Shown here: piece after piece, positions 29,758 to 37,862 of the stretch
Numbering within the stretch: position 1 is the first letter of the stretch
Layout: each line of letters starts with the position of its first letter
Assembly: GCA_040400085.1 (NCBI GenBank)
Contig: JBBAQX010000001.1
Location: 124,001 to 188,000, forward strand
Length of the DNA: 64,000 nucleotides
Direction of reading: 5' to 3'
Source of the DNA: HNR sp040400085
GTDB lineage: Bacteria > Actinomycetota > Actinomycetes > Actinomycetales > Microbacteriaceae
The notes under the pieces: model-generated
Database searches by the model: none
The model's input: the letters and a program-made list of their open reading frames with translations, nothing else
Told to the model about the DNA's origin: nothing
Made by a program: the position numbers and the translations under genes

Positions 29758-31341
29758 CTACACCAGAAGTAAGCCGTAAGCTTGGGTCAACAGGTCATAA
29801 GCGGGGACCCCAGACCAAATCTCAGCCTCAAGGGGGGTCCATACCGCCAGAAGCGAAGAGGCTACTTTGGCAGCCGTTGCATCCTCGGCTGCCTCGATTG
29901 CCTGTTGTAGGTTGACCACCACTTGAGAGGACTCCCCCGAAAGGATGGTTGCCAGGTGCTCAAGGACCTCAACAGGGTTGAGTCGGAACATACCCCCACG
30001 GGACTTGGTGATGTTGACCTTGTAACCCAGGGGGGCACTCCGGAATGCCTTGCTGAAAACGATATCCGACCACAGGGTCTCCATGGCAGCATTGGAGAGG
30101 GGGTAGGCTTTTCCGTTGAAGTAGATGGTCCCGTCGATCTCGTCTTGGCGGGTCGCCTTGTTGCGGGTCACCTTGTCCATCGAAATCTCGACCTGGATTT
30201 TGCGACCAGCCCCGGCAGCCTCATCAAGGAACCCAGCCCCGGCCAGTGCATCCTTGAGGGTCAGGCTTCCGCGGACCTTGGAGACCTTCTCAATGGCTTC
30301 CTGGTTCAGGGTTCCCAGGGCCGGGCTCATCACAGTGAACTTCCTGGGCAAATCAAATTCCACAAGGAAACTCTTGGCTACTGCCTGGATAGCCTTGGGG
30401 AGATGCTTCGCCTCTTTAACCGTGGTGAAGGTTGACGTGAAGGAAGGCTCTGCTGTCAGCCGGGTACCGTCAGGGTTCACCCCTTCACGGCCCCTCCGGT
30501 AAATGCAGCCAAGAACAACAAAAGACCCATCTGCCTTGCGCCCAATACAGGTGACAAAGCTAGCGGGTGACTTGAAGGTACCCTCAATCTGCATGTCCAT
30601 GTACCCAGAGTCAGCAGCTACCCCCCAGGTCACCCCAGACACCCCAGGGTTAAACGGCGTACCAGGGACCACCCTGGGAGCCGCTGTGTTGTTCGAGTAG
30701 GTTCCAAGGGCCTTTCCAAAAAGGGAAGCCGGGTCTTTCCACAAGTCCTCGGCGTTCCGGCTCCCCAGATCAACGGTAAACTCATTCATCGAAAGTCCGG
30801 CTAGACGCACCGTTACGTAGCTCTTCCCGGATTCCCGTTGCAGCATGACAACGAACCAGGCACCCCCTTCTCCAGACAGGGAAACCCTACAAGCCCGGTC
30901 AAGGGGCCGGACAGTGATGGGCTCCTGGATTTTCCAGGGTCCCCACTTCGGGAAGTTCTCCGTAAGGTAATTGGTGACGGTGCTGGAGTTACGACGCGCC
31001 GCAGAAGCAAACAGGTCAAGCGCATCGTCCGCTTTATTGTAGCTGTAGGAACTCTGGCCAGGGGGGGTCCATCCCGGGGCGGGGCCTCTCTCCAGGGTGG
31101 GTTTCTGGACACCCACCAGAACGTCCCTCGCCACGTTGATCTGCTTCATCTTCTCCAGGTCACCTCCCCGGTCAGGATGGTTTTGCAGAGCAAGGGTCTT
31201 CCAAGATTTTTGAATTGCTTCCGGGGCCGGATACCCCGTCAAGCCAAGGATACCCAGAGCCTCAGACCGGCTCATAGCCAGCATCAGCCTGGCATAGATC
31301 CGCCGCTTGTACCCGAAAACAACGTCCTGAGGGTCTCGCAT
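29758..31341 (-). CDS. J-domain (DnaJ-like) protein
   Basis: 527 residues from ATG 31341 (GAGGG upstream, 4 bp after the previous stop). The N-terminal J-like domain spans 22-75 with SEALGILGLTGYPAPEAI, SWKTLALQNHPDRGGD (HPD at 55-57) and MKQINVARDVL. HPD is essential for stimulating Hsp70 in J-proteins, so it could recruit host DnaK. The remaining 450 residues are beta-rich with no known family, but resemble in order and motif the gene at 35773-36879. It directly precedes the AAA+ ATPase (10-bp gap) and is likely coexpressed with it. Confidence 0.8.
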   Translation of the reverse strand: MRDPQDVVFGYKRRIYARLMLAMSRSEALGILGLTGYPAPEAIQKSWKTLALQNHPDRGGDLEKMKQINVARDVLVGVQKPTLERGPAPGWTPPGQSSYSYNKADDALDLFASAARRNSSTVTNYLTENFPKWGPWKIQEPITVRPLDRACRVSLSGEGGAWFVVMLQRESGKSYVTVRLAGLSMNEFTVDLGSRNAEDLWKDPASLFGKALGTYSNNTAAPRVVPGTPFNPGVSGVTWGVAADSGYMDMQIEGTFKSPASFVTCIGRKADGSFVVLGCIYRRGREGVNPDGTRLTAEPSFTSTFTTVKEAKHLPKAIQAVAKSFLVEFDLPRKFTVMSPALGTLNQEAIEKVSKVRGSLTLKDALAGAGFLDEAAGAGRKIQVEISMDKVTRNKATRQDEIDGTIYFNGKAYPLSNAAMETLWSDIVFSKAFRSAPLGYKVNITKSRGGMFRLNPVEVLEHLATILSGESSQVVVNLQQAIEAAEDATAAKVASSLLAVWTPLEAEIWSGVPAYDLLTQAYGLLLV

Positions 31342-31345
31342 ACCC

Positions 31346-32329
31346 TCAGGGCTTGGGAGAAGAAGATAAGATAAGAGGCTGAGCCTTCCACTCCCGGATC
31401 TTGGTATCCAGGGTGGCAATGTCCGCTTTCAGGTACCGGATCTTGGCATCAGCAGCCGGCAAAGCGTGTTCAATGGCCCTCTGCCATTCCTCGGGGGTGG
31501 CGGTTTCCTTGGTCAGCTTGCGCCGTGCAAAGACAGGGTGGGCCAACTCAGGCACCTCCCCCTTGGCCATCTTCTCCCGGTCCTCTTCGGCCGTCTTGAG
31601 AACCCGAAGCAACCTCTCTTTGAAGGCTTTGGTACCTTCGGGGCTCACCTCAAAAGGCTTCCAACCCACCCCAGGGCACTCCCCTTGTACCGAACCCCAC
31701 CCGGGACGCTGGTAACCGTGTAGGACAATGTGCCCATTCCGGAGCTTTACGTTGGTGAAGCAACAAGAACAAGTCCCCGTGTTATCCAGGGTTCGCATCT
31801 TGGAAGGTCCCAGGGAAGACTCCGAGGGCGGGGAAGGTGCTGACAGAAACCCTGCCATGGCAGGCTGTGCTGCCAGCCATTTCCAGAAGGTAGCCCCAGG
31901 GCGCACCCGGTCAAACGAGGAAGATGCCTTGAGCGTCAAGGGTGCCCCTTCCGGGGGGGTCACGATCACAGCATCCCAGCCCAGGTACATTTCGTAGTTC
32001 ACCCTGTAGCCAGGGCCACCCCCCATGGGGACCTGGTCTACAGGGATCGGCTCGCTAACGTTGACGTAGACCGTCTGGCCAGCCTCAAGGCGGGTAGGCA
32101 CCGAAGGTACTTCCCGGTCCTTGAGGCCCTTGTAGAAGTCCATATGGCCGTTGGGAAAGTAGGTGTACTTGGCGTTCTTGTCTTTGACGACAAGAACCGT
32201 CTCCTCTACCTCGAACCCCAGGGACCCCAGGAAGATCCAAAGTTTCGGCAAGGGCATCTTCTGGAGGCGAGCCAAGGGGTTGGCCCCCTTTCTTGCCAGG
32301 TAGGCTTTCACGACGCTGGTGGGGTTCAT
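31346..32329 (-). CDS. Tag-bearing zinc-finger-like protein
   Basis: 327 residues from ATG 32329, chosen because AAGGAG lies 9 bp upstream and the N-terminus (MNPTSVVKAYLARKGANP) then matches the shared tag. An earlier ATG at 32362 overlaps the preceding stop. Middle section beta-rich; CSCCFTNVKL with HGYQRPGWGSVQG and CPGVGW looks like a zinc-binding module. The end is a coiled coil (IRYLKADIATLDTKIREWK). First of the J-AAA operon or its upstream neighbour. Function unknown. Confidence 0.65.
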   Translation of the reverse strand: MNPTSVVKAYLARKGANPLARLQKMPLPKLWIFLGSLGFEVEETVLVVKDKNAKYTYFPNGHMDFYKGLKDREVPSVPTRLEAGQTVYVNVSEPIPVDQVPMGGGPGYRVNYEMYLGWDAVIVTPPEGAPLTLKASSSFDRVRPGATFWKWLAAQPAMAGFLSAPSPPSESSLGPSKMRTLDNTGTCSCCFTNVKLRNGHIVLHGYQRPGWGSVQGECPGVGWKPFEVSPEGTKAFKERLLRVLKTAEEDREKMAKGEVPELAHPVFARRKLTKETATPEEWQRAIEHALPAADAKIRYLKADIATLDTKIREWKAQPLILSSSPKP

Positions 32330-32361
32330 GTAAGGGGGCTCCTTATGCGTAGAATCCGACA

Positions 32362-32613
32362 TCACTTGTCCTGCCCCAGAACCAGAAGGATAGACGCCTC
32401 AAGGATATCGCAAACCGTGGCAGAGCAGATGGCTTCGTTGTTCTCCCACCCCCGGGCGAAGTCCACCACGATGCCGGCAAGGATGGCTTCCTTGATGCCC
32501 CGGGTCATAAACTGCATGGCGGGGGCAAACTCCTTGTCGTAACGACCCTTGGCCAACTTGGCGAACCGGGTCACGCTCTCGGGGGGAAGGCGGTGGGCAG
32601 TTACGGGGGTCAT
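32362..32613 (-). CDS. Small unknown protein (83 aa)
   Basis: Helical, with ESVTRFAKLAKGRYDKEFAP and TVCDILEASILLVLG. No domain recognised. It has a predicted promoter 10 bp upstream of its ATG and heads the minus-strand run toward the J-domain and AAA+ genes. Confidence 0.6.
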   Translation of the reverse strand: MTPVTAHRLPPESVTRFAKLAKGRYDKEFAPAMQFMTRGIKEAILAGIVVDFARGWENNEAICSATVCDILEASILLVLGQDK

Positions 32614-32623
32614 GGTACCCTGT

Positions 32624-32650
32624 TTCTACGCGGCACTAGCCCCCCTTTAG
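32624..32650 (-). promoter_or_regulatory. Putative promoter (CTAAAG-N14-CGTAGAA)
   Basis: CTAAAG, 14 bp, CGTAGAA, then 10 bp to the ATG at 32613. One base shorter than the other copies and with A in the last position. It may drive the minus-strand run through J-domain and AAA+. Confidence 0.55.
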
Positions 32651-32682
32651 AGGTAACTGATTCCCCGGTGTACCTCCGGGAC

Positions 32683-33009
32683 ATGCCTCGCAAACTACGT
32701 GTATCCCTGGACAGCCTCATCCCAAGCCCGCGCAAAGGCCCCCTCTCGGAAGATCAGAAGAAGAGGGCTGTGGCCATCTGGGAAACCTTCAAAGAGGTTG
32801 ATCCATCTTCCCTGGAGGAAGTCCTGGCTAACTTTGAGCGGGACCTTGACTCTGAACGGGAGCTTGCTGTGTGGGAGGGGATGGCCAAAGAGTACAAGGA
32901 AGCTCTCCCACGGCTACCTACACTTCGGCAGAAGAAGGCAGCTTTCATGACGATCATCGCAGATAGCTTCAAAAGTCACCCTATCGTGGTGGGTCCCGTC
33001 CTCAATTGA
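32683..33009 (+). CDS. Unknown protein, paralogue of the next gene
   Basis: 108 residues from ATG 32683. Core helices LSEDQKKRAVAIWETFKEVD and PSSLEEVLANFERDL recur in the next gene as LSEDQVSRVTEIWKLFNEYN and PSTLEEAISAFQGY, followed by WEGMAKEYKEAL / WEEMARLFKAAI. The two genes are a tandem duplication. No domain recognised. The divergent partner is the gene at 32362-32613. Confidence 0.7.
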   Translation: MPRKLRVSLDSLIPSPRKGPLSEDQKKRAVAIWETFKEVDPSSLEEVLANFERDLDSERELAVWEGMAKEYKEALPRLPTLRQKKAAFMTIIADSFKSHPIVVGPVLN

Positions 33010-33011
33010 TC

Positions 33012-33275
33012 ATGGACAGCCTATCTGAGGATCAGGTTTCCAGGGTCACTGAAATATGGAAGCTCTTCAACGAGTACAACCCCTCTACTCTTGAGGAAGC
33101 CATCTCTGCTTTCCAGGGTTACGACAACCCAGACCTGGAGATCCAAGGGTGGGAAGAGATGGCCCGGCTCTTCAAGGCAGCCATAGCAGGGGAGGAAGAA
33201 CTCTGGCCCCGAAGCAGGCGCCGCCTCTTGTTTCTCAAGGTCCTGGTGAGCCACACCACGCCTACCTCTGGCTAG
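33012..33275 (+). CDS. Unknown protein, paralogue of the previous gene
   Basis: 87 residues from ATG 33012 (an in-frame TTG overlaps the upstream stop at 33006). Same three-helix layout as the preceding gene with a shorter N-terminus and a basic C-terminus (WPRSRRRLLFLKV). Function unknown. Confidence 0.65.
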   Translation: MDSLSEDQVSRVTEIWKLFNEYNPSTLEEAISAFQGYDNPDLEIQGWEEMARLFKAAIAGEEELWPRSRRRLLFLKVLVSHTTPTSG

Positions 33276-33313
33276 AGGCTCCCACCGTATCCCACCTTAA
33301 ACGTAGGTCCTAT

Positions 33314-33341
33314 CTAAAAACTGGAGACTCCCGGCGTAGAG
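33314..33341 (+). promoter_or_regulatory. Putative promoter of the DUF932 gene
   Basis: CTAAAA, 15 bp, CGTAGAG, then a 49-bp leader to the ATG at 33391. A second CTTAAACGTAGG sequence just upstream (33296-33307) lacks the right spacing. The rest of the gap 33276-33390 holds nothing else recognisable. Confidence 0.7.
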
Positions 33342-33390
33342 AGTGAGCGTAACCGGCCCCCAAACAGAAACCAGAAAGAGAGACACCACC

Positions 33391-34389
33391 ATGGCCCACG
33401 ACCTCGAAATCCTCAGCAGCGGCACCGCCTCCATGTTCTCCGTCAAGGAGACCCCCTGGCATGGTCTGGGGGTCATCCTGGACCAGCCCCCGACCGTGGA
33501 GGAAGGTCTCGTGGAGGCTGGCCTCAACTGGAACGTCTCCCTGGCGCCGTTGAACACCGACAGCGGGTTGACGGTCCCGGACCACCGCGCGGTGGTCCGG
33601 GATACGGACTCCAAGATCCTCGGGGTGGTCGGTAAGGGGTGGAAGCCCCTTCAGAACCAGGACGCCTTCTCCTGGTTCCAACCCTGGCTTGATTCCGGGG
33701 TGGCTACCCTGGAATCGGCGGGCTCCCTCAAGGGGGGTAAGCGGGTGTGGGTGATGGCCAAGATCAAGGCTGACCCCCTCGTCATCGTCCCTGGCGCCGA
33801 CGATACCGTTGAGCGGTACATCCTGCTGAGCAACGGCCATGACGGGACCATGGCCATCCGGGCCGGGTTCTCTGCTGTCCGGGTGGTGTGCCAGAACACC
33901 CTCAGCGCTGCCATCAGCGACAGCGCCAGCAAGCTTCTCCGGGTCCGTCACTCCGGGAAAGCCATGCAAGCCCTGGACGAAATCCAGAAGGTCATGAATG
34001 TGGCGGAAGCTCAGTTCCAAGCCACGGCAGAGCAGTACCGTCGCCTGGCGGCTTGCCGGGTCAACGATGCTGACATGGTCAAGTACGTGCAGCGGGTCTT
34101 CAAGGTCACCCCGGCCACGACCACGGATGCCGCCGCCAATGACCCCGGTGATGAGGGTGACGACTGCTCTCGCCTGATCAACCGTATCCTCCCCTTGTTC
34201 GAGAAGGGTCGGGGCAACGACCTCCCCGGGGTCAAGGGTACCCTCTGGGGCGCCATGAACGCGGTCACGGAGTACCTGACCCATGACCGGGGCCACAACC
34301 TCGATAACCGGATCGACTCCCTCTGGTTTGGCCAGGGGGCTAACCTGACCCAGAAGGCTTACATCGAAGCCCTCAAGATGGCTGCCTGA
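33391..34389 (+). CDS. DUF932 (phage/plasmid TIGR03299-like) protein
   Basis: 332 residues from ATG 33391. Starts MAHDLEILSSGTASMF and carries ETPWHGLGVIL and DHRAVVRDTD, KILGVVGKGWKPLQNQDAF, VVCQNTLSAA: the classic DUF932 signature. The family is common on phages and plasmids and its biochemical role is unknown; an association with DNA replication or counter-defence has been suggested. It is a single-gene unit with its own promoter and a strong 3' hairpin, and has noticeably more GC-ending codons than its neighbours, which fits high expression. Confidence 0.9.
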   Translation: MAHDLEILSSGTASMFSVKETPWHGLGVILDQPPTVEEGLVEAGLNWNVSLAPLNTDSGLTVPDHRAVVRDTDSKILGVVGKGWKPLQNQDAFSWFQPWLDSGVATLESAGSLKGGKRVWVMAKIKADPLVIVPGADDTVERYILLSNGHDGTMAIRAGFSAVRVVCQNTLSAAISDSASKLLRVRHSGKAMQALDEIQKVMNVAEAQFQATAEQYRRLAACRVNDADMVKYVQRVFKVTPATTTDAAANDPGDEGDDCSRLINRILPLFEKGRGNDLPGVKGTLWGAMNAVTEYLTHDRGHNLDNRIDSLWFGQGANLTQKAYIEALKMAA

Positions 34390-34397
34390 GACCAGGT

Positions 34398-34446
34398 GGG
34401 GGGAGGGTTCTGTGGTGGTGTAAAGCTGCCACAGAACCCTCCCCCC
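34398..34446 (+). terminator. 18-bp stem-loop after DUF932
   Basis: A perfect 18-bp stem (GGGGGGAGGGTTCTGTGG and its complement) with a 13-nt loop, 8 bp after the DUF932 stop. It is followed by a pyrimidine tract (CTTCTCCTTCCCC) rather than pure T. The most stable hairpin in the window; terminator or 3'-end protector. Confidence 0.8.
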
Positions 34447-34478
34447 CTTCTCCTTCCCCCTGAAAGGCCCCTGTGCCC

Positions 34479-34871
34479 ATGTCCAACGACCCCAAGTCCA
34501 TCACCCTGACCGGAACCCCCCTGGGCGAGTACCACACTAACTGCCTTCTCCAGGACGCGGAAGGTCAACCCGCCGTCAAGTTCAAGCATTGCGCCTTGTG
34601 GATTGACAGCCTGTCCACCCCGATGCTGGACAGCGCGGTCCTCTTCTGGGCACACACCCGGGTACCGCCGAAGATCCAAAGTCAGATCGAGCGGGAGTTC
34701 AAGAGCTACAGCAAGACTTTTCATTCTTGCTACTACCTCTCCGATGCCGTCGAAGCCGTGATCCAAGAGAAGAAAGCCAAGGAGGAAGCCTTTTGCGCTT
34801 TCCTGATCTCCCGATACAACTTCGCTCGCGTCCCTACCCCTGTTCCGGAAAGTCCCCATGCTGACCCCTGA
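34479..34871 (+). CDS. Unknown protein (130 aa)
   Basis: ATG 34479 after a CCCTGAAAGGCCCC stretch; a GTG two codons earlier is possible. Alpha/beta sequence with FKHCALWIDSLSTP and a helix near the end (VIQEKKAKEEAFCAFLISRY). No domain recognised. The stop overlaps the start of the HAD gene by 14 bp. Confidence 0.65.
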   Translation: MSNDPKSITLTGTPLGEYHTNCLLQDAEGQPAVKFKHCALWIDSLSTPMLDSAVLFWAHTRVPPKIQSQIEREFKSYSKTFHSCYYLSDAVEAVIQEKKAKEEAFCAFLISRYNFARVPTPVPESPHADP

Positions 34872-35493
34872 CCCCGCCAGCGTGATCCTCTTCCTGGACA
34901 TCGACGATGTTCTCAACAGCGAAGAGTGGCTCAAGGCCAAGCATCATCGGTGGTTGAAGCCTGTCCTGGACCAGGAAGACCTGGAGGTTCTGGCTAACTG
35001 GCCAGCCAAGAACCCTACGGATTCCATCCTGTTTGAGGATGAACGAGGCGACGTTCACATCGAGGATGAGATGAAGCTCCAAGGCTACTGGTCCATTGAC
35101 CCGGAGAAGGTGGCTCTTCTCAAGGAAGCCACGGCTGGGGTAAATGTGACCTGGGTTCTGTCCTCTTCCTGGCGGTGGTGGTACACCCCCCGCGAAGTGG
35201 AGTACCTCTTGACCCTCAGGGGCTTCCCCGGTGTCTCTTTCCGGGGTCGGACGGAGGGTACGGGGAAGATGAGCCTCCATGGAAGGGACCCTGAGATCAA
35301 GTGGTGGTTGAACCGCCACAAGCCTACTGTCCCCTGGGTTATCCTGGACGACGCTGATTTCTCTGAGGCCCTGGCCCCCTACCACATCCAAACAGAGTAC
35401 GCTGTAGGTATGACTCCCAAGGAAGCCACCAGACTCCGGGAGATGCTTCTCAACCCGGTTCGCCCTGAGCCCGGAAGCCGCTTTAGCTTCTAA
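34858..35493 (+). CDS. HAD-superfamily hydrolase
   Basis: 211 residues. Motif I is FLDIDDVLNS (nucleophile D14, acid/base D16), motif II LSSSWR at about 104-109, motif IV WVILDDADF at about 160-168. Together these match the small HAD group often seen with nucleic-acid repair enzymes (RNA-repair-linked HAD domain). It likely removes a phosphate from a nucleic-acid end or nucleotide. No kinase or ligase is adjacent. The gene is coupled to its upstream neighbour. Confidence 0.75.
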   Translation: MLTPDPASVILFLDIDDVLNSEEWLKAKHHRWLKPVLDQEDLEVLANWPAKNPTDSILFEDERGDVHIEDEMKLQGYWSIDPEKVALLKEATAGVNVTWVLSSSWRWWYTPREVEYLLTLRGFPGVSFRGRTEGTGKMSLHGRDPEIKWWLNRHKPTVPWVILDDADFSEALAPYHIQTEYAVGMTPKEATRLREMLLNPVRPEPGSRFSF

Positions 35494-35517
35494 AAGGCAG
35501 GGGGGTGGCCCGTAGAG
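35490..35517 (+). promoter_or_regulatory. Putative promoter (CTAAAA-N15-CGTAGAG)
   Basis: CTAAAA overlaps the stop codon of the HAD gene; 15 bp, CGTAGAG, then 12 bp to the ATG at 35530. Confidence 0.7.
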
Positions 35518-35529
35518 GTCAGTACCCCG

Positions 35530-35754
35530 ATGACCTTCGAGACCCTCCCCCTGGACCTTTCCCCCAAATCAATTGCGGTGTGGGTTGCTGGCCACCGTAT
35601 CGCCCTGGGGGAGACCCCCACCCTTGAAGAGCTTGAGGCTGCCCTCAAAAGCCTGGCTTACGGCCAGTATATCCTCCGGGGGAAGAAAGCCTCTCTGAAG
35701 CTGGTGCAGGGTCAGATGGACATCTTCCAAGATAAGGTTCTCGCCCTGCTCTAA
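35530..35754 (+). CDS. Small unknown protein (74 aa)
   Basis: Reads as two helices with SIAVWVAGHRIALGETP and TLEELEAALKSLAYGQYI. No domain recognised. First gene of the run that continues with 35773, 36876 and 37859. Confidence 0.65.
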   Translation: MTFETLPLDLSPKSIAVWVAGHRIALGETPTLEELEAALKSLAYGQYILRGKKASLKLVQGQMDIFQDKVLALL

Positions 35755-35767
35755 GGCTTCTTTAGAG
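35749..35767 (+). promoter_or_regulatory. Hairpin over stop codon and leader
   Basis: CTCTAA-GGCTTCT-TTAGAG, a 6-bp stem with a 7-nt loop that includes the stop codon of the 74-aa gene and ends 5 bp before the ATG at 35773. Confidence 0.45.
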
Positions 35768-35772
35768 ACAGC

Positions 35773-36879
35773 ATGGGTAGCCCCATGCACCTTTACGAGA
35801 ACACCCTGGCAAGAATGACCCGAAAGAGGGCCACCACCCTCCTAGGTCTGCCCCATGGCTACCCCTCCCCGGAAGAACTCCGGGCTTCGTGGGGTAAAGC
35901 CGCAAGAACCGTGGAGACCCACGCCGCCAAAGACTTCCTTCTCCGTTTGGCTGCCCAGGATGACGACGGGCTAGGGGACCTGGACGATATCAGCGAAGGG
36001 ACCGAGGATAACCAGTCTGCTGAGGTGGTTTTCCAGAAGTTTCTGGTCAGCGCAGGTTTGGGTGGGGTCACCTGGTACCTCTACAGTACCGAAGACCGAG
36101 ATTGGATGGCCCTGCTAGGTAAGAAGGGCCCGGCCCTGGTAATGACCAGCCTCCGTTGGTCTACGGACGTAGTCAGCAAGGTCGTCACCAAGACCCCAAG
36201 CAGGGGGGGTGTTTGGACGGAACAGACGATTAAGGCTGTCATCAAAGAAGCCTACTCCGGGCAGAAGGCACCAACCAAGTGGTCGGTTGTTCCGGGCAAG
36301 CTTACCGTAGACTGGTTCCGAAAGAACCGGAGGACAGGCGGGGGGTCCAAGCTCGGGGAAGCTCTGGTGGGGTCTGGGCTCATCTCAGCGGCGGACCCTA
36401 CCAAAGCGCCTACCGTCGAGCTTCTCTTCAGGAACAACAGGCACGGTACCTTCTGGGCAGAGTTGGAAGGGGCCGACAAGGTAGGGAGGTCCCAATACAG
36501 TAGGTCCTTCTCGCCTCACCTTGACGTTTTTGTCCGTGTCTACGGCAAAGAGTACAAGCTATCCCAGAAGACCCTGGGTAGTGTGCCGATGAACAAACTT
36601 GAGAGAGTGATCTCGCGCACGAGCCGAAGCTACTACACAGATGGATCTGTGATCAACCTGACCCGTATCCGGGTTACCGCTCCCATGGTCATCCTCAACT
36701 TCCTCTTGGAAGCTCTGACCGATGAGCCTTCCGCATTGGTGATTGCGCTTTCCCAGGCTCAAGAGTTTTACGAATACGGACCACCCAAAGAGACGTTGAA
36801 GAGTAGGCTAGCTTCGTGGGTCACGGCGCCTGTTGCCGCTCGTATCCTGGGGTGCAGCTTGGAAGAGGTGCTTTCATGA
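35773..36879 (+). CDS. HPD-less paralogue of the J-domain protein
   Basis: 368 residues (start at 35773, or ATG 35785). KRATTLLGLPHGYPSPEEL and RASWGKAARTVETHA align with the J-like domain of the gene at 29758-31341 but HPD is replaced by VETH. The similarity continues: SKLGEALVGSGLISAADP versus LTLKDALAGAGFLDEA, and VRVYGKEYKLSQKTL versus IYFNGKAYPLSNAAM. The J function is therefore likely lost while the C-terminal fold is kept. The next start overlaps its stop (ATGA). Confidence 0.7.
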   Translation: MGSPMHLYENTLARMTRKRATTLLGLPHGYPSPEELRASWGKAARTVETHAAKDFLLRLAAQDDDGLGDLDDISEGTEDNQSAEVVFQKFLVSAGLGGVTWYLYSTEDRDWMALLGKKGPALVMTSLRWSTDVVSKVVTKTPSRGGVWTEQTIKAVIKEAYSGQKAPTKWSVVPGKLTVDWFRKNRRTGGGSKLGEALVGSGLISAADPTKAPTVELLFRNNRHGTFWAELEGADKVGRSQYSRSFSPHLDVFVRVYGKEYKLSQKTLGSVPMNKLERVISRTSRSYYTDGSVINLTRIRVTAPMVILNFLLEALTDEPSALVIALSQAQEFYEYGPPKETLKSRLASWVTAPVAARILGCSLEEVLS

Positions 36880-37862
36880 ATACCGACCCCCGCACAGTGG
36901 TTGCCAAGTTCCTGGCTCGTAAAGAGGCCAACACTCTCTCCGACATAGCTTCCAAGTTCGATACGGTCTACAAGAAAGCCAAGTGGGTAAGCCCTGAGGA
37001 GTTGGCCGCCATGGTCTACTGCCTCAAACATGGGGGAGACCCGGATGACTTGAAGGGGCCGGAGGCTGCTATCAAACTCATGGAGGACCCTGAAGCCAGC
37101 GATGCCTTTGACGCCAAGAGGCTATTCGATAACTCTATCCTGACCAAAATAGAGCGAAGCGAGATAGCGACAAGGCTTACCCTGGAGACGGTGAAGAAGT
37201 ATCGGCAGGGCATCACGAAGTTCAACCCCCTTCAAAAGGCCCGTCTCGGCTGGGTAACGACGTCCATGGCAGCCCTTATCCGGTATTACCGGGCCCTGAT
37301 GAAAACCCAGGGTTGCGATCAGCTATCCAACCGGGATGAAGAGGCTGCCAACCAGACCTACGCCATAACCAGGGTTATGGCGGAGGAAGTAGGGGAGCTT
37401 CCCCAATTCAAGACCCCAGAATGGACAGACCAGGAGCCCTACAAGATCCCAGGTTACGTAGAGGAAGTCGTAAAGCGATTCCAAGCCTCGAAACAGTGGC
37501 AGATTTGTATCAACCACATGGTCGATGAGGTCCTGGAGAACCGACCCCTTACGGACTATATCGGGGTCCCCAAGGTAGCCTTGAAGGATGCTGAGGTGTT
37601 TATCCCGGCGGAGGTCCTGGCTAAGACAGTCAAGGAATACTACGCAAAGCGGGAAGCGGATGCGGACAGGGAGTTCGTCAGCTTCCTTGGGAAGGTTTCA
37701 GAGTGGCAGTCCGAAAGCAGGGCGGCGGAAGGCTGCATCCTTGACCTGCGAAACGCTGCAAAGTATGAGCTATTCCGAGATAGGGACCAGATGCTAGCCA
37801 GTATCAAAACCGAAGTCCCGGCCCTACTCATTCACCTGGCAGCCTCGGGGACCATTACATGA
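36876..37862 (+). CDS. Tag-bearing unknown protein (328 aa)
   Basis: ATG 36876 overlaps the previous stop (ATGA) and gives the tag DPRTVVAKFLARKEANT at the N-terminus. The rest is helical, with KWVSPEELAAMVYCLKHGGD and several K/E-rich helices. No known domain. It and the next gene overlap by ATGA. Probably a virion-internal or assembly-associated protein if the tag is a targeting signal; that is inference. Confidence 0.65.
   Translation: MNTDPRTVVAKFLARKEANTLSDIASKFDTVYKKAKWVSPEELAAMVYCLKHGGDPDDLKGPEAAIKLMEDPEASDAFDAKRLFDNSILTKIERSEIATRLTLETVKKYRQGITKFNPLQKARLGWVTTSMAALIRYYRALMKTQGCDQLSNRDEEAANQTYAITRVMAEEVGELPQFKTPEWTDQEPYKIPGYVEEVVKRFQASKQWQICINHMVDEVLENRPLTDYIGVPKVALKDAEVFIPAEVLAKTVKEYYAKREADADREFVSFLGKVSEWQSESRAAEGCILDLRNAAKYELFRDRDQMLASIKTEVPALLIHLAASGTIT

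Noticed and set aside
33310..34296. A 328-codon frame antisense to DUF932
   Set aside because: DUF932 is a known family on the other strand and the antisense frame has no recognisable motif.
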